Assembly (NCBI RefSeq): GCF_947623445.1
Contig: NC_135243.1
Coordinates: 8,992,501 to 9,056,500, forward strand
Source: Clavelina lepadiformis
Taxonomy: Eukaryota; Chordata; Ascidiacea; Aplousobranchia; Clavelinidae
Length of the DNA: 64,000 nt
Direction: 5' to 3'
The notes beneath the pieces are model-generated. The model saw nothing but the letters and a program-made list of their open reading frames with translations. It had not been told where the DNA came from and ran no database searches. Numbering within the stretch: the first letter of the stretch is position 1; each line of letters begins with the position of its first letter. Both the position numbers and the translations under genes were made by a program. Shown here piece by piece: positions 50,641 to 63,500 of the stretch.

Positions 50641-53600
50641 CACAGTTGCATGATACTATGTGACAATTGTAATTATGCACGGTGTAAATCTGCATTCCAG
50701 CAGACCAGCACCAAGCACTTTCATATATTTTATTGTGCTATAGGCCTACACTTTTTTTTCTTTTTATTATGTATATATTTTCAATTGTATTTTCCATTTA
50801 CTAAAATGGATGTTTACTGGCTTTAATCACATTCTGTTATTAAGTGTAGGCAACATTTGGTAATACTGGAACTGTAATCATATTGACGAGGTTTCACTGA
50901 TTTTTTAAAAACACACTCACTTGTTGTATCTTTCTTTTAACTTCAAAATACTTAAAGCTCTCCTCAACCACATGCCACCAAATTGGTTGTTGCCAAACTC
51001 TAGACATAGGCAGTAAGCATCAAGCATGCGTACGACAAATACCTTTTGATAAAGTACTTTGACAAGATGATGGTATTGAAAATTTCGAATCGGATTAAGA
51101 AATTTATACGTCAGTCAGTTTATTTAGTAACTTGTAAATTTTCAACACTCATTACACAACTATTCGGATATTTACTGCAAATACTGCAGATCGCTTTTAC
51201 ATATTTTCGAGATATAAGAGTGGAATCAATTACTGAATTGAAAGTCACCACCAGCACCACTCAAGTCTTCAGCTTCGGACCAAGAGGAGTTACCTTTCAG
51301 CACTACCATCTATTAGACAGCATTGGCATCTTTTTCCGTACATCATTGTCGATGTACCAGAGAGGGTTCCATCTTGCAACGAGCATTATTGTTATCACAT
51401 ATTCCAAAGATTATTATCATTGGTGTGCATTCTTGCTATACAAACTCGGGCTAATTAACAACGCCCTTCCTTAGTGCTATGGCCACCAGAAACCGGGCTC
51501 TTGCCCGAGATGCTTTTTTTACAGTGAGTTTCTTTTCCCATCCGCTGATGTACAGCACCGAAACAATTTTAATTCATGAGTTGCTTAAACACACCACCTG
51601 CTCGACTGCTTAATGTTTGCTTTTTCAACTTATGTTTTAGGGATTTAATTAATTATTATAGGGTTAGTGGCCGTGCTAGTTGTTACTAGTAATTATTAAC
51701 GTTAATTTTCTTGCGCACGTTTTAAACCTTTTCAGCTTTGTCACTTTTTCCTGTTCATTGGCCCATGTTAGTAACAATTGGCTTGATTTTTCGTCCCCAC
51801 CACGCTTTTAGCGAAAGATAAAATGATGGATTGATTTATTTCATCTTCATGAGGAGTTTTATAGAAGAAGAAAAATGAAATTGCTCTCTTTGAAAAATAT
51901 TATTTGCAAAAACAAATTATTTGTTACACAATTTATCAAATTTAAAAGCGCTGAGCTCACGATGAAAACTACTTTGACCGTAGAGCGTAGCAGAGTGTAT
52001 AGATTTTGCCAAGAATGATAACTTGCAGGGCAGGGACATGCTATATCCTTCAAGCTATGTACTTTTTACTTTATTAATAGTGCTGAACAATCGCCAAGTG
52101 ATTGTGTTCACGTAACCCATGGAAGTGGTTAGCTGGGCTATATAACGAAAATAGGAAGCGGCACTTGACAGCTCATAACATTTTCACTTATCGTGGGTGT
52201 AAAATACGCCAGTCGTTAGCGACGGCTGGGGCGAAAGCCTGCACAGGATCTATGTCACCACGATTCGCTGACTCGTTCCTGAACTTGGCTATTTCCTTTG
52301 CTGTAACAAGCCGATTGAAAAAGGGGATGATGTATTTTTCACGACGAAAAGAAACACTGACAAAACAACAAGGTTTTTAAATATTGGCTTCTCCAGCAGT
52401 AACAAAAGGCCACTGAACTCAAGTCCACTTCCAAAACAAAACTGAGCAACTAGATTTGCGTCATTAATGAGCGGAAGCGGTGAACACGCAGCACATATAA
52501 AGGGAGGTGATCGAAAATAATTCAAAAAGCGCAGGACTCATATGTAGTGTACTCGAAAACGGGGAGGATAGAATTTAACATTGGGTTTGAATTCGAAGTT
52601 TGTTAATACGACCAACAATCGGAAATCAATAGGAAACAATTTAGTCCCTCTGTAAAAAAATCTTTAGTAGGCCTACTGGCCAAACAAACACGAGTTTTGC
52701 TATTGAGGAAGGTGACGTAATGTTATATTGGTGAAAATCTGATCTTTTCATGGGCAAGTTAAATCCGTATTGTTTCGAAAACATAGTTTCTCCGCAACTG
52801 AAACGGAAATAAACATGGTCAACTTTTGGTAAACATTTTCAACTCGAAAAATTATATATAACAGATCGTAAAATCTCCTCAACAATCTAGTAACCTACTG
52901 TACTGTACAACGTTGTACGTTAAGCTTACATTGAAAGGGAACGATGAAAATGAAACAAACAAACTAGGTTTGTAGCGCAGTATAGCCTATTTTTGAGTAA
53001 AATAATATTTCCAGCTTTAAAGAAAAGATTGGTAAGTGGTCAAAATATAAATACAGTTGGGCACCATAGAAGTTGTAATACTCCAGCTTAGCACTTTGAA
53101 TGATTTAATACATACGTTAACAATCTGGGGTAATTGTACCGAATGGGAGTACGACATTAGAAGTCGAGGGACACGAAATATACTTTAATTTTTTTCTTGA
53201 CTTGTTTACAATTGTAAGAATTTGATTTGGACATTATAAAGATATGAAGAATGTTCATAAGAAACAAAAAATACTACGGCCAACAAGAAAGATTGGGAAC
53301 CAAAGATTTAATACAATAAGAATTAAGGAATAACGTAAATAATAAATTAGTATGCTTAACTATGGATGTTACTAAGTAGTTCAAATAACATTTTGGCAAT
53401 AAGTTATATCAAATTTAACATGCCCTCAGCATATAAGAATTTTATGTTAAGAAAGTCGTTCTGGTTAACTTTTTCCATTATAGCGCGGTGAATACTGTAA
53501 ACTACCATTGCGGTTGACTTTGAGCGCCTCATTATATAAATTGTATACTCACATCGATTACTGTGGCTTCGGCTTGCTTCGCTCAGTATATGTCTGAAAA

Positions 53601-53792
53601 GAAAAGACAGAAAAGTATGGCAACGTTGCTGCTAATTTTGACGTCACATTATACAAAAACAAGATGCACGACTCCCGTGCTCAGCTAAAGTATAAACTGA
53701 ATTGTTCGTGTGGCCAACAAGATATAATTATGGTATTGGTATTTTATTGGTAATATCGGAAATGTATTTTACAGGAATATTTCAGCAGAATA
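50641..53792. other. Long stretch without a recognised gene
   Basis: A 142-codon open frame at 51046-51474 has no recognised domain and an irregular composition, so I do not call it. No element ends were identified. The final 300 bases should hold the promoter and leader of the TSP1-VWA gene that starts at 53793. Confidence 0.4.
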
Positions 53793-56700
53793 ATGAAACT
53801 ACTGCTAATTAATGCTGTTGCATTTGCATTTATATGGTCACAGGGCCATTTTGCAAAAGGAGTGCTCTTCCAAAGACGACCAAGTTAGTGCACAAATATA
53901 CTACTTTTATTACTATTATTTGTTAGTGATTTAGAGAGGCAAACAAATCTTCTTGTTTTGCGGAACTTAGTTTAACAAAGGTTTATCAAACTCTCACGTC
54001 GCAGCCCAAACCATTGGAACGAACCTATCAATTTTTAAATATTGTCACCAACTCGATCTAGCTTCATTCGAACGTTTACATTATTTTTGCCGAATAAAAC
54101 AAAGGCATATTTATTGTCCTAATGAGAAACATTTTTTCAAAAAAATACAAAGATTTATCTTTATAGTATAATTTGCTGGCAATCGTTAGCAAGCTACTTC
54201 TTTTTAAGCGCTTAGTTTGGCTATAGCTCTAATGCTGCTTGCAGGTGCTTTCTGATGTACACACATATTATTATACATTGATGGTCAGACTATTATACAT
54301 ACGTAGCTTATATAGGGATGTGTTGAACCTAAAGGTCCTGCACTAAGGTCGCTATTTTGAAGTGTTCTAATGCACGAACCCGAATTGTTTTCAATTTTCC
54401 ACAATCCCGGTATTTAGGTTATATATTTTTCAAGTTAAATCTCTCTAGAATATCATCCGCGAATATTATGCTAATTAAATAATAAGTTATAGATCATACA
54501 ATTTTTAATTAACAGGGGACTGCACAGTCACGAATTGGGGAAGATGGTCAAAATGTGTGAGAAACGATCTGGGCTCCTTCACTCAAACTCAAATCCGTTT
54601 CATGGCCCGAGCAAGGAATGGCGGTCGGCCTTGCGATCCAAACACTCAACTTGCAAAAACACAAAGTGAAAGCTTGTGATGCGAGAAAAAAATAATACTG
54701 TTGAAATTATTTGTACTTAAAATTAGACAAAAGTAACCTATAATTTCTACAACACTTGTAAATTTCGTTTAAATTCTATGACGTACAGGCTTAGCCAATA
54801 AATCAGTTTATTACGCTTGCAATATAACTGATATGGTTAATTTTAACATGTGAAGGCTGTCAACAAAGAGTGACCAGTACAACTGTTGGACAACTCTTTC
54901 GTTCAGCATTGTCATCCGGCCAAGCTAGCCCTACGGAAACAGATGCCGCCGCATATTTGCCTCTGGATACTTCGTATCTGTCCAAACATCCTGGACTGAC
55001 ATCCCAAGTGAACAAAGACGTTGATCGAAGTAGAATGGAGAACGATTTAGTTTCAGAAGCAATATCAGAATCGGGAAAGTTTTGTGACGTCATTAGAAGT
55101 CCATCAGGTTCGATTATTGCGTCAGGCAATTGCCAAACAACCCGTAGAAGACAGAGAAGAGAAGTAGATGTGTCGGCTGCTGCTCAGTTTTTAAGAAGAG
55201 TTCGGCGCACAACGGTACTTTTTTACTCACAACTTACGTTTTTAGATGAAGTAAATCATACCTTCAAGGCAACATACTTTAAGCTTTCTTACCTCTTGAT
55301 AGGAAACAGCAAGGGATATGGTGATTCTTCTCGATAAAAGCGGAAGTATTGGCAACCACATGCAAACTATAAAAGACATTGGAGCTGCCGTTGTACATGG
55401 TAGGTAGAAAAAATGCTTTACTTCTTTGAAGTTAAAAGACTTAATCGATAAACAAATCGCTTTCTTTCGAAAAATAGTGTTTAAAAAACGATTGACAAAG
55501 CAAAATCGTTAGGAAAATGACCTTCATTGTAAGTATTGCTGACCTTAGTTTAGCTTTGTCGGGAAACTAGACCATATTTTTAACTAAAGTTAGTAAATTT
55601 ATTAGTAATATTGTATTCGGGTTCGCCATTGTTGGTATTCGTGTTCGGCCGAATCTTCCATAAAGGCGATATTCGGCGAATCTATTCGGGTTCGTATCGG
55701 CCCATCCCTAACAAATAATACGTTCTGCTTTAGCTTTATGCAACAACGTTGACATTGGTCGAGATCGAACAAGAGTTGGGGTTGCGTCATTCGACACGAC
55801 GTACCAAGTTCATGTCAGATTTAATCAATTTCTGTCATCGATTGCAAAATGGCAACTGGAAAATGTAATCGAACGTTTGAAGTAAGTGGATATAACAATA
55901 GAAAACGCTTTATTTTAACATTATAACACCTGGGGCTGCATTCGGTGTTCATCGTTTTTCGTAATCGTAATAGGTCGAATTTTGTGCAATCCGATTAAGG
56001 ACGAGTTAAAATGCTAAGAAAATAAAAACTGTGCTCTTACTCTGGAACAAAAAGCGCTCATAAAAGGGATCAAAACGCTTTGAAGCTTCCAACCATCTAC
56101 AAAAAGAGCATACTTATCCTTTGTAAGCCTTAACAGCTTTCTATATTCGTTGTAAGTCCAACGCCACTTTTCAGTAATTTTATTGGGTTATTTTTAAGCG
56201 GTATATTCAATGCCAAATGCACGGTACGAGTGCACACAATGACTGTAGTGGTGAGATTGGTGCAAGAATACGATTTCTTTGTTACATTATAAACATCTTA
56301 AGGTTACCGACTGTGAATATCTTAACGACGAGAGTCTCTTCAAGTGTGAAAACTATCCTGTTTATGATCTGGTTGTTTACACAATACAGTGAATAAAGCC
56401 ACCGTGACGTCATTCGGTCATAACTTTTGATGCAAATATGTTGAAGTGAGCCGCCAGCATCTATCACACTTATAGCTCTATTTAGTATGTGATAAATATA
56501 GCCTTATAAAGATTGGTGGTGCTGTAGTTATAACTTGCAGTTGAGCAAGGCGATCACACCATCAAGTTATAAAGTTGCAGCACGTGGTTGATTGTAATTT
56601 CTGGTCTATTGATGAGTCTCCAAGGTCGTGCGAACTTTTCACACTCAGAAAGTTCCGCTGTTCGTGCAGATTTATTCTTGTCTGATTGCAGAGATTTCTC

Positions 56701-58929
56701 AGCTGTCACTTCAGGTCACATTGTTCAATTCGCTTACACGATTAGTTTTGTGTTGAATCCTGTACAACTGTCGCTAGTTGCTGTCTAATTGTCTTGGTAT
56801 CGATTAGCAAAATTGTTCTTTCGATTTACCTTGATTATATTGTTTCTTCATTGGTTAAACTTGGTGAAACGCAACATTGTGTCGAGACAACTAAAATGAC
56901 AACGTCTTCTCGACTGGGTCTTTGCAGAATACTAATGATAATGAACACATTGGGCGTTAATCCATAGCAATTAGTAGATACGCCAATTAGCACAGGAAAA
57001 CACGTCGTAAGGAAATAAATACAAGAGCGACATTTCCACTGCCTTGTAAAATTTACTGTTAATTACAAACAAGTTTTTTTTCAGCACATAGTTTGATTAG
57101 GCATACAAGTATTGGCGATGACGCTGTTTGACATTTTTGCTGGTTATGGTTAATTAACAAAAAAGTAGTAACAAGAGGTCAAGAGCCCTCCAAAAGCAAA
57201 TTGAGCAGGAAAAGTAACAAAGTGCATTGGAAAGTGTCGTCGCTGTTGACAAATCGAGAAATATGAGTTAAATGAAATATGTACGATTGTACGCGCAAAA
57301 TGCAAAGTGCGATGCTTATCAAACCTAATCAAATGCAACCATTTATTTCGGTACAAACCTTATTTCCATTATGTGCTATTATTAGCAGTTGTTTTTGTAG
57401 AATCTGTTATAAAAAAGCAGTGCAAAGATATGAAAGAGCATCAAGGCAGTGCAAACAATTATTCGTACCGTTTTTAGAAAACTAGCCACATCCTTTACGT
57501 CAGTGTGCGTTTCGTTGTAACAATTACTGTACGTTCGTGAAAGATCGATCACACAATTTGTGTCCATCAAATAGTTACAGTTCATACAACCCATTATACT
57601 TACATATACCAGCACGTATTATTCTCTAGACCAGGGTTTCTCAAAAGGGGTCATGGGGTCGTTGTCCTGGGGCCACGAACAGATGCCTCACAAGTGTGCT
57701 ATAGTGTGGTAGTAGGGGAAGACGAGGCAATGTGTGAGGTAGTACGTAGGAGTAGAGGAAGACGTTGGACACGAGTTTCCCACATTTGTGTGCTTTTGCT
57801 TGCTGCTACCAACACGCATTATACTTTACAGTCTAGATTCTAGAGCAGACGCAGTGTACGGTATAACGGCAAGGGCATGGCGCTTACATTCAAACTACTT
57901 TGTTTTTTTATTATGACGTCACACGTTTGTGCTCGAATACTCATAAACGTAAAATTTGAGCTCCCATAAACTCGATCGTAGTTTATATTTCCACAACCTT
58001 AAAAGCACAAGCAAACGTGTCTGGACACCGCAGGAATTAGAGGAATGTTTTATCACAATAAGCGTTACTATTTATCCCATTACATGTTATTTCATAGCGG
58101 CGTGAGTATAAAGCTTTAAACTTAAGCAAATAACACCAGGCTTTGTGAACAGCATTCCAGCTTCGGGTAACACTCACCTGGCAACCGCAATGAGAAGTGC
58201 TGCACACTTCTTGAATGACATCAGCAAGGGTGCAAGGGTTGGAAACCCTAACGTAGAAAAATTGCTTGTTTTGATCACAGATGGGTGAGTTATTAGCAAA
58301 ACAATTTACAAAAGGTTTAGATTTAATTGGTAATACGTTTCATTGAATTTGAGATGCTAGCATGATAAAAAATTTTTACGTTAACCATTATATAATCTAA
58401 ACCACAATTTTTAAATACCGGTTAGATTTATAAATAAACCTGTGCCTTGAAAAAAATGTGCATTTACAGTAAAAGTTAAAAAGTTCAACTTACAGATGCG
58501 CAAATGGACCCGGAGCTCTTAAGAGCGTTATGGACAAATACAAAGCCGATAAAATCGGCATAATTGCCATTTATATTGGCCGAATGGAAGGTGGATGTTA
58601 TGAGAAAATTATGGTACGCTGTTATAACTTTGATGACAATTGTATGGACAATGCGAATGTCCTCGTACTTTAGATTTCAATTTTATTGTAGCCTTGTGAA
58701 GTTATAGTATAACTATATCTTAACGATTGTTTTATTTGCTCTAGCTTCTTTAAACAGCTTTATAAAAGTTGTTTCTTATTTTCTATAGGACTTGCACACG
58801 GGTAGGAGATGCTTTGAGCAGTTTTTCCTTGAGTCATGGGATTTTGCTCAAAATAATTTTATCAATACTATTTATGACGAAAACTGCGTAGCTGAATCAT
58901 GGGCGGACATGTTGGACAGTTGCACATAA
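53793..58929 (+). CDS. Secreted TSP1-VWA protein, third paralogue (411 aa, eight exons)
   Basis: Exons: 53793-53883, 54516-54665, 54856-55214, 55303-55399, 55734-55881, 58153-58284, 58496-58613, 58789-58929; phases match those of the minus-strand copies at every junction. Residues 1-22 are a signal peptide (MKLLLINAVAFAFIWSQG). A TSP1 repeat follows (CTVTNWGRWSKC with the full WxxW, then RNGGRPC). The linker is polar, without the LRPVDTS repeat, and ends with a strong furin-like RRRQRR at 177-182. The VWA domain begins near 201 with MIDAS residues D211, S213, S215 (DKSGS), a Thr in SGNTH, and ITDG. Cysteines after the VWA core match those of the copies (GGC, RRCFEQFF, NCVAESW, SC). The fifth intron is 2.3 kb and carries transposon debris. 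It is clearly homologous but much diverged, so the split is older than the A/B duplication. Ligand unknown. Confidence 0.9.
55600..55712. mobile_element. Fragment of a TTCGGG-repeat MITE in intron 4
   Basis: TATTCGGGTTCG occurs at about 55615 and 55683, with related GTATTCGTGTTCGG and GATATTCGGCGAATC in between. The stretch ends TATCGGCCCATCCCTA, which read on the other strand begins TAGGGATGGGCCGATA, a start typical of several hAT-type MITEs. The other end is missing or decayed. Confidence 0.4.
57632..57830. mobile_element. Probable hAT-type element fragment in intron 5
   Basis: It starts CAGGGTTTCTCAAAAGGGGTC next to CTCTAGAC, a Charlie-like terminus beside a TCTAGA target. The right end is uncertain: GTCTAGAT near 57831 could be a mutated duplication, but no inverted repeat pairs with the left end. 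Flanking ACCAGCACGTATTAT and ACCAACACGCATTAT resemble each other. Confidence 0.3.
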
Positions 58930-58934
58930 ACCCT

Positions 58935-58940
58935 AATAAA
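58935..58940 (+). promoter_or_regulatory. Likely poly-A signal of the third TSP1-VWA gene
   Basis: AATAAA lies six bases past the TAA stop codon. If used, it would give a very short 3' UTR. Confidence 0.6.
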
Positions 58941-59699
58941 GATATCGCAAAAAAACTATAATATATTCAACTTTCATTTAAATGGTCATTTCATTAAATG
59001 GTCAATGTTCATTTCATTGCATGGTTTATATAGTGATTTGTGGTTTGTTCGCTTGTATCGTGATTGTATTTTATTAAACACATTCAACTTAAACTAAAAC
59101 AATTATGTTTTGAATATTTGTTGGGGAATATCCCTTGTAGGTATGCCGTCAAAAATATTGAAGTTACAACTAGATAGTGCAAGCCTTCTCTCGGCCGTGT
59201 AGAGTGTAATGTGGGCCCGTGCAAAAATAAGGTAATTCTGAAGTACTTAATTCATCAACCGTCAGCTGCCACTTGCCATCACTGTTAATTTACTCACTGT
59301 AGAGGAATTTGCACGTTGAAATCAGATAAAACGTCAAAAGTTTTCTTTCGAAATTGATTCGTTATTGCAAACTAAACTTCTTTGGCTATGCGGTTACTAA
59401 CTTAGCGTAAATATTTCAAAAAAAAGGTAGTTTTAAAAACAGTGAGGGAAATCTATGTAAAGTATTGAAGGGGACAGCAACAGAAGCAGAAAAATAAAAA
59501 TGTGATCTGGTAAGTTTATTACAAGATAAACCGAGCCAAACACAAGAGAGGAAACATAAAAATGAGAATCACGATGAACTGTAACACGCGTGGCACTTTC
59601 AATAGACATCAAATACTGTGGTAACAGTATAATATAGAGACCTCACTACACCCACTTTTGTAGCTAATCAGTAACACGATTTAAAACTATGAGAAACGG
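58941..59699. other. Intergenic, nothing recognised
   Basis: Short direct repeats of CATTTCATTAAATGGTCA-type sequence occur at 58984-59030. Otherwise no feature was seen. Confidence 0.4.
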
Positions 59700-60570
59700 A
59701 TCTACAAATCAAGACGGTTAGGAGGTTTCACCATTTTTCCAGAGCGCGTTGTTTTAATATTAGAATTACTAGAAGTGGAATACATTCGATAGGTACGGGT
59801 ATAACATCATTGCGATTACGACGATAATTTTGCCCGTCACAGGACACAACATAAGAACGCGGTTGTTGTAGAAATGACTTTACACGACAGGGTTTTATGC
59901 GATTTTCCGAGTCAATCCACACATAAGTCTCAACGGCCGGGCTCTACAGCGGTTTCTTGCACGATGACGCTTGTCAAAGTAGTGTTTTTGTCATGCCTTA
60001 ATGTCCTTTTCAACAGTTCGATATTCTTCTAAGTACTTCTTCCACGGTGGTACTAACTCATAACATTGGAATTGTCGTCCGAAGCTTCCTTCCCATAAGC
60101 AGTTGAGATGGAGTGAGATCGAATTCAAGAGGCGTCGATCGGTTGCCAAGTAAGTCTCACTCTCTTTCACTCTCTGCACTGCGCCCTCTCCCCTTCACCG
60201 TTGCTTCCAAGAAAGCAAGTGCTGCTCGTGGTATGTTTGAAGCCGAATCTGTCAGAATAATCAGTAAACACAAAAGAATTAAATGAGGCCCATTATTATC
60301 TGAGACTAATTCTTCCTAGGTATACCACGGCGAGCAAAGATTGATTGCAGGTGGTTGTTGACTATGTTGGCACTGAATGATAGTTTCAGTGTTTTCTTTA
60401 TTAGTCCGGTTAAATCGGAGCACTAGGAAACTTCTGGATGTTTTTTCCATCTTAAGTTATGGTTAATTACAGCTATGACGGCAAACATCTGGAAAAAGCA
60501 ACCAGTAATGTCCACTCACACGGCGTTAATTCTTACGTCATATTGACAGTGCAAGCCTATTTTTTATATG
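59700..60570 (-). mobile_element. Ty3/gypsy-type LTR retrotransposon relic (integrase region), broken
   Basis: Short stretches on the minus strand resemble parts of a Ty3/gypsy integrase: the end of the catalytic core, the segment just after it, and the C-terminal chromatin/DNA-binding tail. No LTRs, gag or reverse transcriptase are visible in the flanks, so only an internal fragment of the element survives. It carries several breaks and is clearly inactive. It looks old. Start and end are approximate. Confidence 0.65.
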
Positions 60571-63500
60571 ATATAACGCTAATCATTCACTACCCTTCCA
60601 CATTTCTTTACCAACTGTGACAACAGTTGAATAATTCACAGTGAGTGTACAAAAGATACCTATAACTTTCGCAAGCATAAGCTTGTTTCTTCAGGTGTAC
60701 TAAGAATTTGATTTCTGATTTGTTAGTAAACCAAAAGGAGCAAACTTATGCTTGCGAAAACTCGTGTAGAAAAATCAAAAATAAACTTAACATTCAGAGT
60801 GCCAACCTATATTATTTTTTTTACAACCTTATATTTTATTTTAAGGATAACTAAGTCACACTTCAGGCAGCGAACAGATATACACAGAATTTCAAGCTTT
60901 TTTTATTAGTAACGATGAAACAAGAATTTCCATTAAATTGGGAAAAAATGAATTTATATTTCATATCTCATAATTAAGATGTTAAATTTAGGGTAATCAG
61001 AAGTTCAGAACTGACTGCTATGGTTAGCTGGTGGATTTCTAACCCACGCTCGCACAAAAATATGAAAGTTTTAGTTTCAAAGCCGCAATGCAATACAACT
61101 TAACGTAAATGATACGAGTGCATTTTCATTTGTTAACTGCCTATTAATGTTAGGCTACAGTATCTTGCTAAAACCTGTAGAAAGCACGTAATTAGGTTAT
61201 AAGTTAATTGAAGTTATATGCATATAGCTTCAACAAATAATGCTTGCTGCGAAAAGAAAAAACGAACATTGACATTACTGGTTAGCTAGTAATATTTACC
61301 GCGTTAGGCTAAGTACATTTTGCATATGATGTTGGGCCTTCATTTTCTAATGAAGTGAAAATTTGGACCATCGTAATAAAAGTTTGCCGACCATTGCACA
61401 AGGATCGCAGACAGCTAGGCGATACAGCGGTAGTGTAGTCTTAGCAGATTAAATTTACCATGTTATCACGATGACTAAGTGTTTTAAAGACCTGAATACT
61501 TATGCAAATTATTTTCATCATAGTAGCAAGAACTGTGGCGAATTAAGCGAATTACTCCGCTCATAGTAACCAAGAATGGTGGCGAGTTATGCGAATAGAC
61601 GAGTTAGGCGAAGACGGTTTAGCCGAACTTGATACTACAGAAAACAAGCTTTCCTCTGGAACCATGCGATTGGCGGCGACTTAGGCGATTTCTACTGTTG
61701 TTTTACCCGATAACCATATTCAATTACATTAAATCACTATCTCGTTCAAACACAAATAAAAAAGATAATACAAATATTAAAATTTTCGGTTTATTTGAAA
61801 AGCAGTTTAATAACGTTGAAAAATCATTAGGCTAGCACTTGGGAACAAGATTTTTGCATTCCGCAGGCTCAATGAAGCATTTGACAACATGGATCCACTA
61901 TCCAACTGTGGCCTTTGCCGACCAGCTGAGGGTTTGTGTGTCCTAGTAAAGAGGTTTCCTTGGTATTTATGCACAGTAGTAAAGTACACAAAAATAACAA
62001 CATGTTTTACTTTTAACAAAGAACAACTAGGCCTACTTGTCCAGAAAAACATAGCCGCTGCAGGGTGTGGGCTAAAATAGTGAAAAGTTTCGTTAAACTA
62101 CGTGCTGACCTGCTCCTTCTACTGGCGAGCCCCAAGTGCAGCAGGAATCATCAAATTGATTAATTCTTGTTCATAAAAATCTATGGTAACCTTGGCCATG
62201 GATGTGTAACAAGTTATTTACAATAAAGTGCAGCCACCATTAAAAAGCGATGTAAAACTTTAGTTCAGTAAGGCATTTCGGTTGCACATAGCTGACACAG
62301 CAGAGTAAGGTATGACAGTAAGTTATATAACCACTAGAGGGCCCGCCATCTCCAGGATGGCAAAATTAAAAATTCTACAGTATTAAAAATGCTAAAACTC
62401 CCCACTCACTAAAATCGGTCCGTCGGAATACGCAAGCTTTTATAAAAAAAAATAAGCCTCTAGGTGCGTGGTTTGGTTGTCAAATCTTTACTTGCTTGAC
62501 ATACAGCTGTCAAGCAGTCCTGTATGGCGAAATGAAAATAAAACGTATGCAGTATGTAAAAGCAATAATAGAATAACGTAGCACCTTAAAGGTTAATTTT
62601 AATTTCTATCAACTCTGGCAAGCTTAAATTTGCTTTTTCAGGTGCCTATGCAATAGGCCTAGGCCTATGTTGCTATGTGAAATTTTCCCATGCCTTAATC
62701 GTATTCTTATGTTAGACGAAATGATTGTTTTTTCAGAAACCTTTACATTATAGGACGTAAGGTTTTTCAATTGAATTTTCATCCACAACTGTACAGGAAA
62801 TTGTTTTGTGACCTGGGAAATGCTACCAAATTTCACGTTTGGGTATTCTTTATGTATTAAACACGCTGGCAAGCGTGTTAATGTAGGACCGCACTTTGAT
62901 ATGTTTTTGGATGTATATTTAGATGTATTTCATGACGCTTTTTGGGTGTAATTTAAGACGTATTCCACCTGTATTGTTGCGGCCACTCTTGTACAAAATG
63001 TGTGATTGCGTGTTTGGTATTAATAATTTATTGATATGCCACTTGTGGCTCCTTTTATTGTGTTTAGTAAGTTTGTACACACATACACGGTTCACGTCTT
63101 TACTTATAACCCTCCCTTCTCAAGCGTGATACTATTTCATACTGGAATATGGCAAAAAAACAAATATCACTATTTTCCGTTACTTACCCAAAGTCAAAAG
63201 TGGAGTTTTTGGTCTAAAAACACACATTTCTCACTTTTTCATGCCAATTTCTATCAAAGTTTTGCGCACGACCTGGAACTTGGAAACGCGCAAATTGCTA
63301 GGGAATTCCCAGGCTAAAAAAACAACACCATGCTGCCGTTTTATAGGTTGAAACAGGTTTTGTAAACCCTACCTGTAAGAACGAAGCAGAAGACGAAGTC
63401 CAAAACTACAGAATGTGCCGACAACTGCACTCTATGCGAGAAATCCACTGATGCAAAAGCCGCTGCTTAAAATGTATTCTTGAAGAATGTGCAGACGTTA

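Noticed and set aside
51046-51474. 142-codon open frame on the plus strand
   Set aside because: No recognisable domain, signal peptide or splice context. Composition is irregular and the surrounding DNA looks intergenic.
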